This document shows positions 8,884 through 17,680 of a DNA stretch of 64,000 nt, in pieces (position 1 is the first letter of the stretch; each line of letters starts with the position of its first letter). This DNA comes from DASSFG01 sp035547915 (GTDB lineage: Bacteria > Planctomycetota > Planctomycetia > Pirellulales > JAICIG01): contig DASZTS010000090.1 of assembly GCA_035547915.1 (NCBI GenBank), positions 1 through 64,000 of the forward strand. The letters run 5' to 3'. The position numbers and the translations under genes were made by a program. The notes below the pieces were generated by a model. The model worked only from the letters and a program-made list of their open reading frames with translations. It was not told the origin of the DNA and ran no database searches.

Positions 8884-8956
8884 GACCCCGAGAACATGTC
8901 ATGCCGATGTCTGTAGCGTGCTCGAATCGACGAGTGGCCGCGGTCAGAGCCTATCT

Positions 8957-8998
8957 GAAAACCGGTTCGCGATGTGACCCATCTGCGAGCCGGTTTTC
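8957..8998 (+). promoter_or_regulatory. Leader hairpin upstream of the DUF1559 gene
   Basis: GAAAACCGGTTCGC (8957-8970) and GCGAGCCGGTTTTC (8985-8998) form a 14-bp stem with one mismatch and a 14-base loop. A pyrimidine- and T-rich run (CTACTTTTTCTTTTTG) starts about 10 bases later. It may be a terminator for the upstream CRTAC1-like gene. Because it lies downstream of the predicted promoter, it may instead be an attenuator or stability element in the DUF1559 leader. Confidence 0.5.
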
Positions 8999-9074
8999 GG
9001 ATCGCCTCTACTTTTTCTTTTTGTCGATCTTCTAGGCGTCGTTTTATCGTCTCGTCTCATCGGAGAACCGTGCC

Positions 9075-10193
9075 ATGCGCACCCATCGAATCGACGGCGT
9101 CGAGCGCCGTGCATTTACCTTGGTCGAATTGCTGGTGGTGATAGCCATCATCGGCATCCTGATCGCCCTGTTGCTGCCAGCCGTGCAAGCAGCCCGCGAA
9201 GCCGCCCGGCGATCGCAATGCAACAATAATCTGAAGCAATTGGGGTTGGCCGCGCAACAGTACCACGACACGTGGAACAAATTTACTTACATGCGCGGTG
9301 GCTGGAACAATCCCAACGCGAACCGCTGCGGCGATTATTCGGGATTTGTCACCTTGTTGCCGTTCATCGAGCAAGTGCCTCGCTGGAACCTGATCGTCTC
9401 ACAAGGTTCGGCGGCGGGGGGAGAAGCCGATCCCTGGAACACGGGGTTTGTACCCTGGCAGGGCCAGATCAATACGTTCCTTTGCCCGTCGGCTTACTAT
9501 CCGCCCAATTACGTCTTTCCCGGTCTCGGATTGCGCAGTTATCACTTCTCGGTCGGCACCACCATTGCCAACTATGCCGGTGAGACGAACGGTGTATACG
9601 GCTATTGGACGCTCGGCACGACATCCGCCCCCTGCACGTCGCAAGGTACGCTGCAACGCGGTATCAAGGACGTCTTGGATGGGACGACCAACACCGTGGC
9701 AATGAGCGAAAAGGGGCTGGGTGCCGGTGCGGGTAACCTCACGATTCAAGGCCAAGCCGCGTACCCCTACTCCGTGGCCAACTTGTTGGCCAATCCGGCG
9801 ATTTGCTTGGCGACCGCGCAGGGTCAGAACTACATCGCGACGGTGAACGTCTCCAACAACGGTGGCTCCCCGTTCACGCCCTTTCCCGCCGGCGGTCTCT
9901 GGTCGTTCGGGCATCCGTTCTGGGGCGCCATCACGACGATCCTCCCTCCCAACAGCCCTTCGTGCTACGACTCCAATTCCGGCAACGCCAGTAACGCCAA
10001 CGGGATCTTCTCTCCGTCGAGTTACCATCCGGGTGGTGCCCTGGTGGGCATGGTCGATGCCAGCGTGCGATTCGTCACCGAAGGCATCGACTGCGGCAGC
10101 TACGGAATCGCGCCGGGCAATACCTACGGCGTGTGGGGTGCGATGGGCACGATCCGTGGCGGCGAAAGCATGGGCCTCGGCGGGACGCCCTGA
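9075..10193 (+). CDS. DUF1559 family protein with prepilin-type N-terminus
   Basis: A 372-aa paralogue of the protein at 278-1312. The N-terminal block is RAFTLVELLVVIAIIGILIA, then LLPAVQAAREAARRSQCNNNLKQLG. The C-terminal block has SYHPGGALVGMVDASVRFVTEGI and the GVWGAMGTIRGGE ending common in DUF1559 proteins. CGGAGAA, ending 8-9 bases before the ATG, is the ribosome-binding site. The protein is expected to be exported through the pseudopilin route; its function is unknown. A lipoprotein gene follows in the same direction, the usual planctomycete pairing. Confidence 0.95.
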   Translation: MRTHRIDGVERRAFTLVELLVVIAIIGILIALLLPAVQAAREAARRSQCNNNLKQLGLAAQQYHDTWNKFTYMRGGWNNPNANRCGDYSGFVTLLPFIEQVPRWNLIVSQGSAAGGEADPWNTGFVPWQGQINTFLCPSAYYPPNYVFPGLGLRSYHFSVGTTIANYAGETNGVYGYWTLGTTSAPCTSQGTLQRGIKDVLDGTTNTVAMSEKGLGAGAGNLTIQGQAAYPYSVANLLANPAICLATAQGQNYIATVNVSNNGGSPFTPFPAGGLWSFGHPFWGAITTILPPNSPSCYDSNSGNASNANGIFSPSSYHPGGALVGMVDASVRFVTEGIDCGSYGIAPGNTYGVWGAMGTIRGGESMGLGGTP

Positions 10194-10215
10194 TCGGATG
10201 ACTTAGACAACAGGC

Positions 10216-10250
10216 GGCGGGAGGCTCGGCGCATCACCGAGCGTCCCGCC
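10216..10250 (+). terminator. Terminator-like hairpin between DUF1559 and lipoprotein genes
   Basis: GGCGGGAGGCTCGG (10216-10229) pairs with CCGAGCGTCCCGCC (10237-10250) around a 7-base loop, with one mismatch. Only GATTCTTCG follows, so there is no strong U-tract. It may act as a weak terminator or an mRNA-stabilising hairpin that lets the lipoprotein be expressed at a lower level than the DUF1559 protein. Confidence 0.5.
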
Positions 10251-10312
10251 GATTCTTCGCTGGCACGCCTTCTTTCTGGCAGGACATTATCGCGAGGTTT
10301 GTTTTGCATTCC

Positions 10313-10762
10313 ATGTCTAAAGAACCTTCTGTGTTTCACCGTTTCGGTATTTGCGCTCTGCTGGCACTTCTGGTAGCGGGCTGCTCCGGCGGAGGCCGCG
10401 ATGCGGGTACCGTGGCCGTAACCGGAAAAGTGACCTACGGCGGACAGGCGGTGGAAGGCGCAACGGTGACCTTCGCCAGCACGGCGCAGTCCGGGGCGCC
10501 GGGCGCGGCCATTACGGGCGCCGACGGCGCTTACACGCTGCGGGCCAAGCCGGGCAATTACGCCGTCATGGTGTCGAAACTGAGCGTTGCGGCCAACACG
10601 CAACAAGTGAGTATGGAGCAGGCCGTGACCGACGCAGCCAAGGCGGTGGAGGAGCCCAAGAACTTGTTGCCGGCGAAGTACAGCAATCCGGTCGAGTCTC
10701 CGTTGAAGGCCGAGGTCAAAGCGAGCGGTACGAACACGTTCGATCTGGCTTTGAGTGACTGA
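10313..10762 (+). CDS. Small lipoprotein with carboxypeptidase-regulatory-like domain
   Basis: A 149-aa predicted lipoprotein. The N-terminus (SVFHRFGICALLALLVAGCSGGG) has a clear lipobox LVAGC ending at about residue 24. The mature part reads VTGKVTYGGQAVEGATVTFAS...GADGAYTLRAKPGNYAVMVSK, an Ig-like carboxypeptidase-regulatory (transthyretin-like) fold, and ends in FDLALSD. Such lipoproteins regularly follow DUF1559 genes in planctomycetes and may be extracytoplasmic partners; the role is unknown. ATG 10313 is preferred to a TTG three codons upstream. Confidence 0.88.
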   Translation: MSKEPSVFHRFGICALLALLVAGCSGGGRDAGTVAVTGKVTYGGQAVEGATVTFASTAQSGAPGAAITGADGAYTLRAKPGNYAVMVSKLSVAANTQQVSMEQAVTDAAKAVEEPKNLLPAKYSNPVESPLKAEVKASGTNTFDLALSD

Positions 10763-10769
10763 CATCTCG

Positions 10770-12089
10770 TCAGCTCTGAGTGGACGACATCGCTGCGGCC
10801 GCCAGCCAGGCCGTGCTGAAGGCGGCTTGGAAGTTGTAGCCGCCGATCGGCCCGTCCAGGTCGAGCACCTCGCCGGCGAAATAGAGTCCCGGCGCGAGGC
10901 GGCTTTGCATCGTGCGCGAATCGACCTCGTCGAGCGACACACCCCCGGCCGTCACTTCGGCCTTCTTGAAGCCGCGCGTGCCGCTGACGGGAATCGTGCA
11001 CTGCTTGATCGCCGCGGCGTAGCGGCCTCGCGCGTCGCGTCCCAGTTCGGCCGCCTTCCGCTCCGGCTCCAGCCCAACCGCCGTCAACAGTGCGTCGATC
11101 AGGCGGCGCGGCAGCAGGCCGGTCAGCAACCCGCCGATCTGCTTCTTGCCGGCTTGCGACGCCTCGCGGCCCAGCCGTTCCTCCAATTCGGGCTGCGAAT
11201 CGTTCGGCAAGAAGTCGCAGACGAGGGTCAGAGACCGCGGCCGCGGATGGCCGCTGACCACGCGGCTGACATCGAGGGCCACCGGTCCCGAGAGTCCGAA
11301 ATGCGCGAACAACAACGAACCACGCCGCTCGGCGAGGTGGGCCGGTTGGCGCCGTTTCTTCTTGCCAGTGGGCGCGGGGCCAAGTTCCGATTCGCCGACC
11401 TCCGTATCGACCACGCGTAGCCAAACGTCGGAGATCGTCACTCCTTGCAATTCGCGCACCCAGGTTGCGTCGGTGGTGATCGGCGTGAGCGCCGGACGCG
11501 GTGGCACGATCGTGTGGCCCAGCTTCTCGGCCCACCGATAGCCGTCGCCGGTCGTGCCCGAGCCGGGATACGACTGGCCGCCGGTCGTGATGAGCAAACG
11601 CTCCGTCGAGATCTGCCGTTGCGGCGTGACGAGCAGAAAGCCGCCGCCATCGGACCGCTCGACGTCGAGTAGCGGTTCGCCCAAGGCCAGCGTGCAACCG
11701 CTGCGGTGCAGCCGGGCCAGCAAGGCGGCGAGCACATCGGCCGCGCGGTCGCTGGCCGGAAAGATCTTACCGGTGTCGTGTTCGATCTTGGTGGTCACTC
11801 CTTCTGCGGCGAACAGGTCGATGAGTTCTTGCGGCGAGAGGGCGGCCAGGGCCGAATGCAAGAAGCGGCCGGGCGGCCCGAACTCGCGCACGATTCCACG
11901 GCTGTCGGTCGCATGCGTCAGGTTGCAGCGGGTTCCGCCCGACATCAAGATCTTGATCCCCGGCCGGTCGTTCTTCTCCAGCAGCAGCGTCTGCCGTCCC
12001 AACTCGGCCGTGCGGGCCGCCGCCAGCAGGCCCGCCGCGCCGGCACCGACCACAACAACTTCGACGTTCACGAGGGGCGATTCCGGCAT
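10770..12089 (-). CDS. NAD(P)/FAD-dependent oxidoreductase, BaiN/HI0933 family
   Basis: A 439-aa flavoprotein. The N-terminal Rossmann motif is VVVVGAGAAGLLAAARTAELG (about residues 11-31), followed by LLLEKNDRPGIKILMSGGTRCNLTH, a signature of the BaiN/HI0933/YhiN family. A second diagnostic block is the C-terminal VSGTRGFKKAEVTAGGVSLDEVD, then LYFAGEVLDLDGPIGGYNFQAAFSTAWLA, which closes the FAD site. The family has been tied to aminoacetone oxidation and bile-acid 7-dehydroxylation, but most members have no known substrate. The length is normal. It converges with the lipoprotein gene, 7 bases apart. Confidence 0.92.
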   Translation of the reverse strand: MPESPLVNVEVVVVGAGAAGLLAAARTAELGRQTLLLEKNDRPGIKILMSGGTRCNLTHATDSRGIVREFGPPGRFLHSALAALSPQELIDLFAAEGVTTKIEHDTGKIFPASDRAADVLAALLARLHRSGCTLALGEPLLDVERSDGGGFLLVTPQRQISTERLLITTGGQSYPGSGTTGDGYRWAEKLGHTIVPPRPALTPITTDATWVRELQGVTISDVWLRVVDTEVGESELGPAPTGKKKRRQPAHLAERRGSLLFAHFGLSGPVALDVSRVVSGHPRPRSLTLVCDFLPNDSQPELEERLGREASQAGKKQIGGLLTGLLPRRLIDALLTAVGLEPERKAAELGRDARGRYAAAIKQCTIPVSGTRGFKKAEVTAGGVSLDEVDSRTMQSRLAPGLYFAGEVLDLDGPIGGYNFQAAFSTAWLAAAAMSSTQS

Positions 12090-12382
12090 GCCGATGGGAC
12101 GCGCGGCGCAGGGACCGCGAAAAAAGGGATGCTGTATTCAATAAATCCGGTGCATTCGGCTCACGCGGTGCTGGCATTGCCCGCGCCGGCAAGGTATAGG
12201 GTAGTGGACAACCGCCTTGGCCTCACGGACGAAAAGACCTCTTGTGCCCGCAGCCCACCGGGGTTGCCGAGCGACAAGAAGGCCGTCACGGAAAACTCCC
12301 CCCACGCGCATCGCCGCGCGCCCGAGGTTTTTGCTGTTGCATCCCTCTCGGCCGACCCGCCGGCAACCCCTTCCCAACCACC

Positions 12383-14554
12383 ATGAGCATCGCCCAAAAT
12401 CTCCAGCCCCGGTTAACAAGGCCCGGCGTACCCCGCTTTTCCGTCCCGTCGCATCGCTTGTCGGGCGGGTTCCTCGTCGTCGCGGTGTGCCTCGTCGCGT
12501 TCGAAGTCGACCTGCGGGCGGCGCTGGCCCAACGCAGACCCGCCGCCGCGGCGCCAAAGCCGCCGGGTCAGGAGCTGCTCGGTTGGCTGCGAGCGCTCGA
12601 AAAGGCCGTGCCCGGCATCGTAACTTCCGACCCCGCGGATGACAAAACCAAAACGTTCTCGGCCGAAACGACCACGGCGCTCGACAAAGCGGCCGAGGCG
12701 GTCGAGCAGTGGGCGGCGCAGATCGCCACCTTTCGCGACGCCAAGACGGGCGAACAGTTGTTGGACGGCATCGGCCAGTTGCTCGACGCCAAGAACCGGG
12801 TCGACCGGTTGCTCGACGCCACGCTCGACACGCGCGGCCAGTTCTCCGCCCTGGCCGACACGCCCGAGCGACATGCCGCGGTCTGCGCCTATCTGGCGAC
12901 CACCAGCCGCTTGATCGATCTCTCGGGTCGCTTGCGCTACGTGCAGGTCGACGCCGTGAACACGGCGGGACCCCGACTCATCGCCCAGCCCCAACTCCGG
13001 CAACGGCTGCTCGCGCGCTTCGAATCCGACAGGAGCTCCGTCGGCGCGTTCTTCGCCACGCGGCTGTGGATCGCGCCCGACGAGAACGGCCGCTTGCCGA
13101 ACGTCGATCAGAGGACGCGCGACGCGGTGCTGCACCTGGCGACGCAGGTGGACGAGCCGACCGTCTTGGTCTTCCTGGCCCAGGCCTTCGCCAGCCCCGC
13201 CGCCGAGCCCGAGCTGCTCGTCTCGCTGGCCGAGACGATCCGCCGCATCGGCCTGCCGCAGGAGCCGTGGACCGATCCGATCGAAAACCTTCCTCCGCCG
13301 CCGATCACGCCGACGGCCATGCACCAGGTGCTGACGCGCATCGCCACGGCGGGCCTTTCGGAAGACCTAGCTCGCCGCCACGCCGAATTGATCGCCTGGC
13401 TGGAAACCATGATGAAACAGGGCCTGACCGAGCCGGTCTGCCGCATAGGCACCTATGACGTGCGGCCGGGCGATTTTCTGCTGATGCGCAACCCATCGCC
13501 CTATAATCAATTCACCGATCTACTCCCCGGCCTGTTCACGCACGTGGGCGTGGTGACACAGGCCCGCGGCAGCGATGGCATCGAGCGACTGGTTCTCGTC
13601 GACCTGCCCGAGCGCGGCAACCGCATTCCGGCGGCCAACGTCGAGGCCTATGTGCTGCGGAGCCTGAACTACTGCTTCCTGCGGCACCCTGATCCGCGGG
13701 TCGCCGCCAGCATCGCGCAAGCGGCCCACGACGTGATCGGCAACGAATCGCTCTTCGACCTCAACTTCCGACTCCAGGGAGTGATGGGGCTGAAGGCACA
13801 ACCGTTGGCCGGCCGCAAGATCGAAACCTACTGCGCCGGGCTGCTCCTGCTGTGCGCGTTGCAGACATCGGCCCCGCGCGAAGAGTTCTTCCCGCTGCAA
13901 GAGCATCCGCGCGGAGGCAACACGCTGAGCAATCTCGCCAAGCTCGGTCTCTCGATGGACGACGACTTCATCTCGCCCACCGGAGCGCTGTTTTCGCCCA
14001 AGATGCAACTCGTGGGGCGGCGCGAGCCGATGTACGATCCGCGGCGCGAAGTCGAAGAAGGCGTGTTCGACCACTTCGCCTGGCTGCTGGCCAACCGCAC
14101 GCTCGTGCCCTCGCCCGATTGGTCGCAGGCGTTGCGGCTGAAGCTGGCCGAGGCCTCGCGGACCAACAAGTTGCTGGCCGAGGCGCTGGCCAAGGCCGCC
14201 CGCGTCAACGCCGAGACCGACCTCGTCTCGGCCGCCAAGGCCGCCGCCGTGGTGGAGACGCTCGATCAGTTCGCCTACGGCGCCAGCGGCGAGTTCCGCG
14301 ACGCCTGGGAATTCTTGCTCGACATTCCGGCCGAGGCCATGGTCCGTGAAGGCGAAGCACCCGACGTGGTGGCCGACGCGGCGCGGATGCAACGCCGCCA
14401 CGCGGGACTCTATCAGGCCTTCCAGGCAGGACAACTTTCGCGCCGTAGGCTACGAATCGACCTGGTAAAATACTATACTGAGTCGGGGAAGCGGCAGCTC
14501 GAGCGGCGGTTCTTCGCGCCCATCGTGGACGGTAAGCGGCCGGCCGGCGGATAA
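12383..14554 (+). CDS. Secreted protein with YiiX/YebB-like permuted NlpC/P60 hydrolase domain
   Basis: A 723-aa protein with a hydrophobic export segment near residues 28-44 and a large helical N-terminal region without recognised domains. In the second half, DFLLMRNPSPYNQF...LFTHVGVVTQ puts a His at about residue 387, and KIETYCAGLLLL puts a Cys at about residue 484. His first and Cys later, with FxHVGVV and YCA contexts, is the order of the circularly permuted NlpC/P60 family (YiiX/YebB, DUF830), which are cell-wall or lipid amidase-type cysteine hydrolases. Helical, Ala-rich repeats follow. The ATG at 12383 precedes the export segment; the frame extends further upstream, but that part is untypical of coding sequence. 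The physiological substrate is unknown. Confidence 0.72.
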   Translation: MSIAQNLQPRLTRPGVPRFSVPSHRLSGGFLVVAVCLVAFEVDLRAALAQRRPAAAAPKPPGQELLGWLRALEKAVPGIVTSDPADDKTKTFSAETTTALDKAAEAVEQWAAQIATFRDAKTGEQLLDGIGQLLDAKNRVDRLLDATLDTRGQFSALADTPERHAAVCAYLATTSRLIDLSGRLRYVQVDAVNTAGPRLIAQPQLRQRLLARFESDRSSVGAFFATRLWIAPDENGRLPNVDQRTRDAVLHLATQVDEPTVLVFLAQAFASPAAEPELLVSLAETIRRIGLPQEPWTDPIENLPPPPITPTAMHQVLTRIATAGLSEDLARRHAELIAWLETMMKQGLTEPVCRIGTYDVRPGDFLLMRNPSPYNQFTDLLPGLFTHVGVVTQARGSDGIERLVLVDLPERGNRIPAANVEAYVLRSLNYCFLRHPDPRVAASIAQAAHDVIGNESLFDLNFRLQGVMGLKAQPLAGRKIETYCAGLLLLCALQTSAPREEFFPLQEHPRGGNTLSNLAKLGLSMDDDFISPTGALFSPKMQLVGRREPMYDPRREVEEGVFDHFAWLLANRTLVPSPDWSQALRLKLAEASRTNKLLAEALAKAARVNAETDLVSAAKAAAVVETLDQFAYGASGEFRDAWEFLLDIPAEAMVREGEAPDVVADAARMQRRHAGLYQAFQAGQLSRRRLRIDLVKYYTESGKRQLERRFFAPIVDGKRPAGG

Positions 14555-14655
14555 GACGGCTGATCCGCTCCCCTTGTCGGCGACATTCGGCGCGCCGCGC
14601 CGGCGCCGGCACACATCGAACAATAGGTTCTGGCATATCAGGCGGGAGAGGCACG

Positions 14656-15363
14656 ATGAAACGATCACTGACGGGATTGCTGATCGTCGGCACAACGATC
14701 ATGCTCGCGGCGGGCACGGTGGCGGCACAGAAGAAACCTAAGAAGCCCAACGGATCGGAGAGCACCCCGACGGGTGGCGACTCGGGAAAAGGCGAGATGG
14801 AACTGGCCTCTGACCCACGATTGCAGGAGATTCAGAGGCAGTTCGTGATGGACGCCGCTAAGCTGGCCAAAGATTACGAGAAGAAGCACGATATCGAATC
14901 GGCCCGTTCCTGTTACGAACACATCTTGCGCGTCGTGCCGCACCACCCCGCGGCCGAGAAGGCGCTGGAACGGATCCGCGGCGAGGAGCTGACGGCCGAG
15001 AAGAAGAAGCTCACCGTCAAGGCCACCGAGGGATGGCAAGACGCGGGGGTCAGCGTCAAACCCGACCGCCCCCTGACTATCAGGGCCTCGGGCACGTGGA
15101 CCTTCAAGATCGAGCAGGTGCTCGGCGCCGACGGCATGGAGATTCCTAAGGATTTGAAGGATTTCAATCTCGGTTGCCTGGTCGGCCGCATCATGGCCCC
15201 CGGCGATACCGAGGAGAGCAAGCCGTTCATGATCGGCAAGGAGATCGAGATCACGCCCGAACGGGCCGGTAAGCTCTTCCTGCGGATGTACGACAACGAC
15301 CCGAGCGACAACAAGGGCCTGCTCAGCGTCGAAATCGAAGGCACGTTCGACAAGGTGAAATGA
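14656..15363 (+). CDS. Exported protein with short helical repeat and PA-IL-like domain
   Basis: A 235-aa protein with a signal peptide (MKRSLTGLLIVGTTIMLAAGTVAAQ). A Lys-rich linker and one TPR-like helix pair follow (QRQFVMDAAKLAKDYEKKHDIESARSCYEHILRVVPHHPAAEKALERI). The C-terminal domain resembles the PA-IL/LecA galactose-binding lectin fold: VKATEGWQDAGVSVKPDRPL, RASGTWTF, CLVGRIMAP, FMIGKEIEITPERAGKLFLRMYDND. In such proteins this domain binds sugar through calcium, but sugar-binding residues cannot be confirmed here. GGGAGAGG precedes the ATG. It follows the YiiX-like gene by about 100 bases. Confidence 0.75.
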   Translation: MKRSLTGLLIVGTTIMLAAGTVAAQKKPKKPNGSESTPTGGDSGKGEMELASDPRLQEIQRQFVMDAAKLAKDYEKKHDIESARSCYEHILRVVPHHPAAEKALERIRGEELTAEKKKLTVKATEGWQDAGVSVKPDRPLTIRASGTWTFKIEQVLGADGMEIPKDLKDFNLGCLVGRIMAPGDTEESKPFMIGKEIEITPERAGKLFLRMYDNDPSDNKGLLSVEIEGTFDKVK

Positions 15364-15426
15364 GGCCCGTGGCCGGCGGAGTACACGGCTCAGATCGTGG
15401 CGTAGCGAGCCGGTGACGCGAAAACG

Positions 15427-15852
15427 ATGTCGACCTTTCATTGCCGACGGCGCGTCGAATTCCGCGATACCGACGCGGCGGGAATCGCGCACTTCTCGAC
15501 GTTCTTCAACTACATGGAAGAGGTCGAGCACGAGTTTCTCCGCTCGCTCGGTCTGAGTGTCGTCATGCGCGACGCGGCCGGGGTGTTGAGCTGGCCGCGT
15601 GTGAACGCCGAATGCGATTACCGCGGGGCCGTTCGTTTCGAAGACGAATTGGACGTGGCGCTCACCGTGGAACGGTTGGGCGAGAAGAGCGTCACATACC
15701 ATTTCCTCTTCCGGCACGGCGAACGGCCGGTGGCCGAAGGTCGCCTGACGGCCGTCTGCTGTCGCATGGAGCGGGGCGATCCGCGCTCGGCGCCCATTCC
15801 AGCGGAGATTGCCGCTAAGCTGCGGACCGCACAGGACACGTCCGCGGAATAG
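15427..15852 (+). CDS. Acyl-CoA thioesterase, YbgC-like hotdog fold
   Basis: A 141-aa single-domain protein of the 4-hydroxybenzoyl-CoA thioesterase/YbgC family. The diagnostic block is VEFRDTDAAGIAHFSTFFNYMEEVEHEFL (residues 10-38), containing the catalytic Asp of the DTDAxGIxHF motif. The conserved YRGAVRFEDELDV and VAEGRLTAVCC strands follow. It hydrolyses acyl-CoA thioesters in the cytoplasm; chain preference is unknown. The length is normal. It starts 63 bases after the preceding gene and ends 9 bases before the convergent neighbour. Confidence 0.92.
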   Translation: MSTFHCRRRVEFRDTDAAGIAHFSTFFNYMEEVEHEFLRSLGLSVVMRDAAGVLSWPRVNAECDYRGAVRFEDELDVALTVERLGEKSVTYHFLFRHGERPVAEGRLTAVCCRMERGDPRSAPIPAEIAAKLRTAQDTSAE

Positions 15853-15861
15853 CAGCGTGCG

Positions 15862-16743
15862 TTAGCGAGATCGCCAGGCTTCCACTTGGCGAATGACGGC
15901 GTCGATGGCCTGCGAAGGGGCCGACTCGATCGCTTCGAAATGGCGTGTTGCCCGGCCGCGCGGACTCATGGGTATGTTGCACGAGCAGCGGTAGAACTTG
16001 CCGTCGGCGCCCCAGGCTTCCAACCGGCAATACGTGGCACCCATGTCGCGCAGGCGCCGTTCGCTCTCGGCGAGCGGATTGTCGGCGAGCGAATCGACCG
16101 GGGCCGTGCGATCGACCGGCTCCAATTGATCGTCGGCCTGTGCCGAAAGGTCCGCATCGTCGGGCGGCGAATAGGCGGTCTTCTGCAGTGCTTCGCCGCG
16201 CCGGTCGGGGCGCCGGCGGAGGACCATGATGTCGCTATCATCGCCGCGCGTGGCCGGCTGCCGGGCCGCAAAGGCCAGCGGATGCGGACGGTGCTGCGGC
16301 GGCGACGAAGGGACGAAATGGGTCGTCGTCTGCCGCTCGTGCGACGTACTGGCGGTGCGCGGGGCCGGATTCCAAAGCGGTGCGGTCTCGATCACCGGCT
16401 CGGCAGCTTCCGGGACGCCTGGGGGAGCGGCGTCGGCCACGGCCCGCACACCCGTGATGCGAGCACGAGGCAGGATGGGCAGAGCGGGGCCGATCGTTTC
16501 GGGTTTGGGTGCTTCGGCCGCGGGGGCTGCGTTGTCGGCAGCCAGTGCGTGAGTGCCGGCACGCGCCGGCGGCTCTTCTTCGACCACCACGGGCGGCGAC
16601 CAGGATTGGTTGGTGTCGCGGATCCCGCAGGCCGATTTGACGGCCGCGCTCAGGGCGGTACCGAAGACGGCTGCCAGCGGTACCGCTACCAGGCACACGA
16701 TCATGATCATCGTGCGCAACGCCACCATGGGCGACGATTGCAT
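15862..16743 (-). CDS. Hypothetical membrane-anchored Pro-rich protein
   Basis: A 293-aa protein. One N-terminal membrane segment (about residues 9-34, MIMIVCLVAVPLAAVFGTAL) is followed by a long, disordered Pro/Ala-rich region. A conserved-looking C-terminal block (GATYCRLEAWGADGKFYRC, then the CSCNIPM segment and a final helix) contains three closely spaced cysteines. This reads as a periplasmic domain tethered by a signal anchor. I have seen this C-terminal pattern only in planctomycete hypothetical proteins and can assign no function. It is transcribed leftward and converges on the thioesterase gene. Confidence 0.75.
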   Translation of the reverse strand: MQSSPMVALRTMIMIVCLVAVPLAAVFGTALSAAVKSACGIRDTNQSWSPPVVVEEEPPARAGTHALAADNAAPAAEAPKPETIGPALPILPRARITGVRAVADAAPPGVPEAAEPVIETAPLWNPAPRTASTSHERQTTTHFVPSSPPQHRPHPLAFAARQPATRGDDSDIMVLRRRPDRRGEALQKTAYSPPDDADLSAQADDQLEPVDRTAPVDSLADNPLAESERRLRDMGATYCRLEAWGADGKFYRCSCNIPMSPRGRATRHFEAIESAPSQAIDAVIRQVEAWRSR

Positions 16744-17113
16744 GGCCCGTTCGACTCCCTTCGCATGTCGCGGCTCGGCCGCTCGCGGCCGATAGCTCTG
16801 GTTAGGCGACGTCCTGTCGCCTTCGGGCGCAAGTGCTCACCTGATCGGCGGCGCGCACGCCCGGTTCATTCTCTCTCTAAAGAAGAACGCCGAAAACGTT
16901 CAGTACGACGTGTGCTGTTCCGCCGTTTCCGGATCGACTTGAAATCGAAAATGGTCGCGGATCCTAGCGAGCCGAATAGACCGCGACAAGACCAGGATCT
17001 CGGCTTGTGCCCTCGTATTATCGGCAAAGGAGGTCTCCAGGCCTCCCAGCTTACGCGTGTGTATAGCATGCCCACCATGCCAATCAGGTAGGGGCCGACT
17101 ATGCCCAGCCCTG
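16744..17113. other. Intergenic stretch without recognised genes
   Basis: About 370 bases between the start of the Pro-rich protein gene and the degraded WD40 gene. Overlapping frames exist on the minus strand, but they look non-coding apart from tail remnants of the pseudogene. No tRNA, repeat or clear terminator was seen. It must hold the leftward promoter for the gene starting at 16743, but none stands out. Confidence 0.4.
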
Positions 17114-17673
17114 CTAGACTTCCAACAAATCCCAGTCGGCGGGCGATGAGCCGCGCACCTTGCCCGAGATGCACTCGAGCGCCCAAATGGCATGGGATTG
17201 GACGTGTTATCCTTCAGCGAATACAAAGTCGTCGAGCCGAGGAAGTCCTATACCGCGAGCACGTCCGCGACCGGCGAGAAGGTGGCCACGGTGGAAATCG
17301 TGGCTGCGAACCTGCCTTGCAGCTTGCCGGTGCCGAGGTTCCAAACGTTGAGTTCAAATCGTGGCGCAGACCAATTGCTGTCGGAGATGGCGGCCAATTG
17401 TCCATCGGACAACAGCGACAACCCGTTGCCGGAGCGGCCGCGTGTCTGCAACATGGTTTTCTGGTCGCCTTGGCCGTTCCACACGAACAGCCGCCCATCG
17501 CCCTGCAAGCTGGCCAGGGTCAAGCCATCGGCCGAGGCCGCGACCGCGGTGACGCGATCGACCATCGCCATCGTACGTTGCCTGTGCCGCCACAGCGGCA
17601 CGACGATCGCCAACACAAGGGCGACGAAGGTCACCCATAACAGCAGGTCGGCGAGCGTGAAACGACGAAACAT
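17114..17673 (-). pseudogene. Degraded WD40-type membrane protein, tandem paralogue of 17681-18901
   Basis: The intact part (17251-17673, 141 codons) starts MFRRFTLADLLLWVTFVALVLAIVV in pieces nearly identical to the neighbouring gene's N-terminus. It continues through a matching propeller start (VAASADGLTLASLQGDGRLFVWN). A TAG at 17248-17250 interrupts it right after TFSPVADVLAV. The same frame then continues DFLGSTTLYSLKDN, which aligns with the sister protein beyond its own SPVDDSLLVL. Further on, another frame reads HAIWALECISGKVRG and ends at a TAG at 17114, which may be an unrelated tail. Most of the propeller is missing. It probably shares the operon of the intact copy, 8 bases upstream. 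Confidence 0.65.
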
Positions 17674-17680
17674 ACGTTAG

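Noticed and set aside
8941..8960. GAGCCTATC motif also seen at 38681 and in altered form at 60583, considered as insertion-sequence ends
   Set aside because: Only 9-10 bases are shared and no paired end, target duplication or transposase is nearby.
16866..17226. Two overlapping leftward frames after the degraded WD40 gene
   Set aside because: One continues the pseudogene frame beyond the stop and loses similarity; the other has no start signal and no family, so neither is called a gene.
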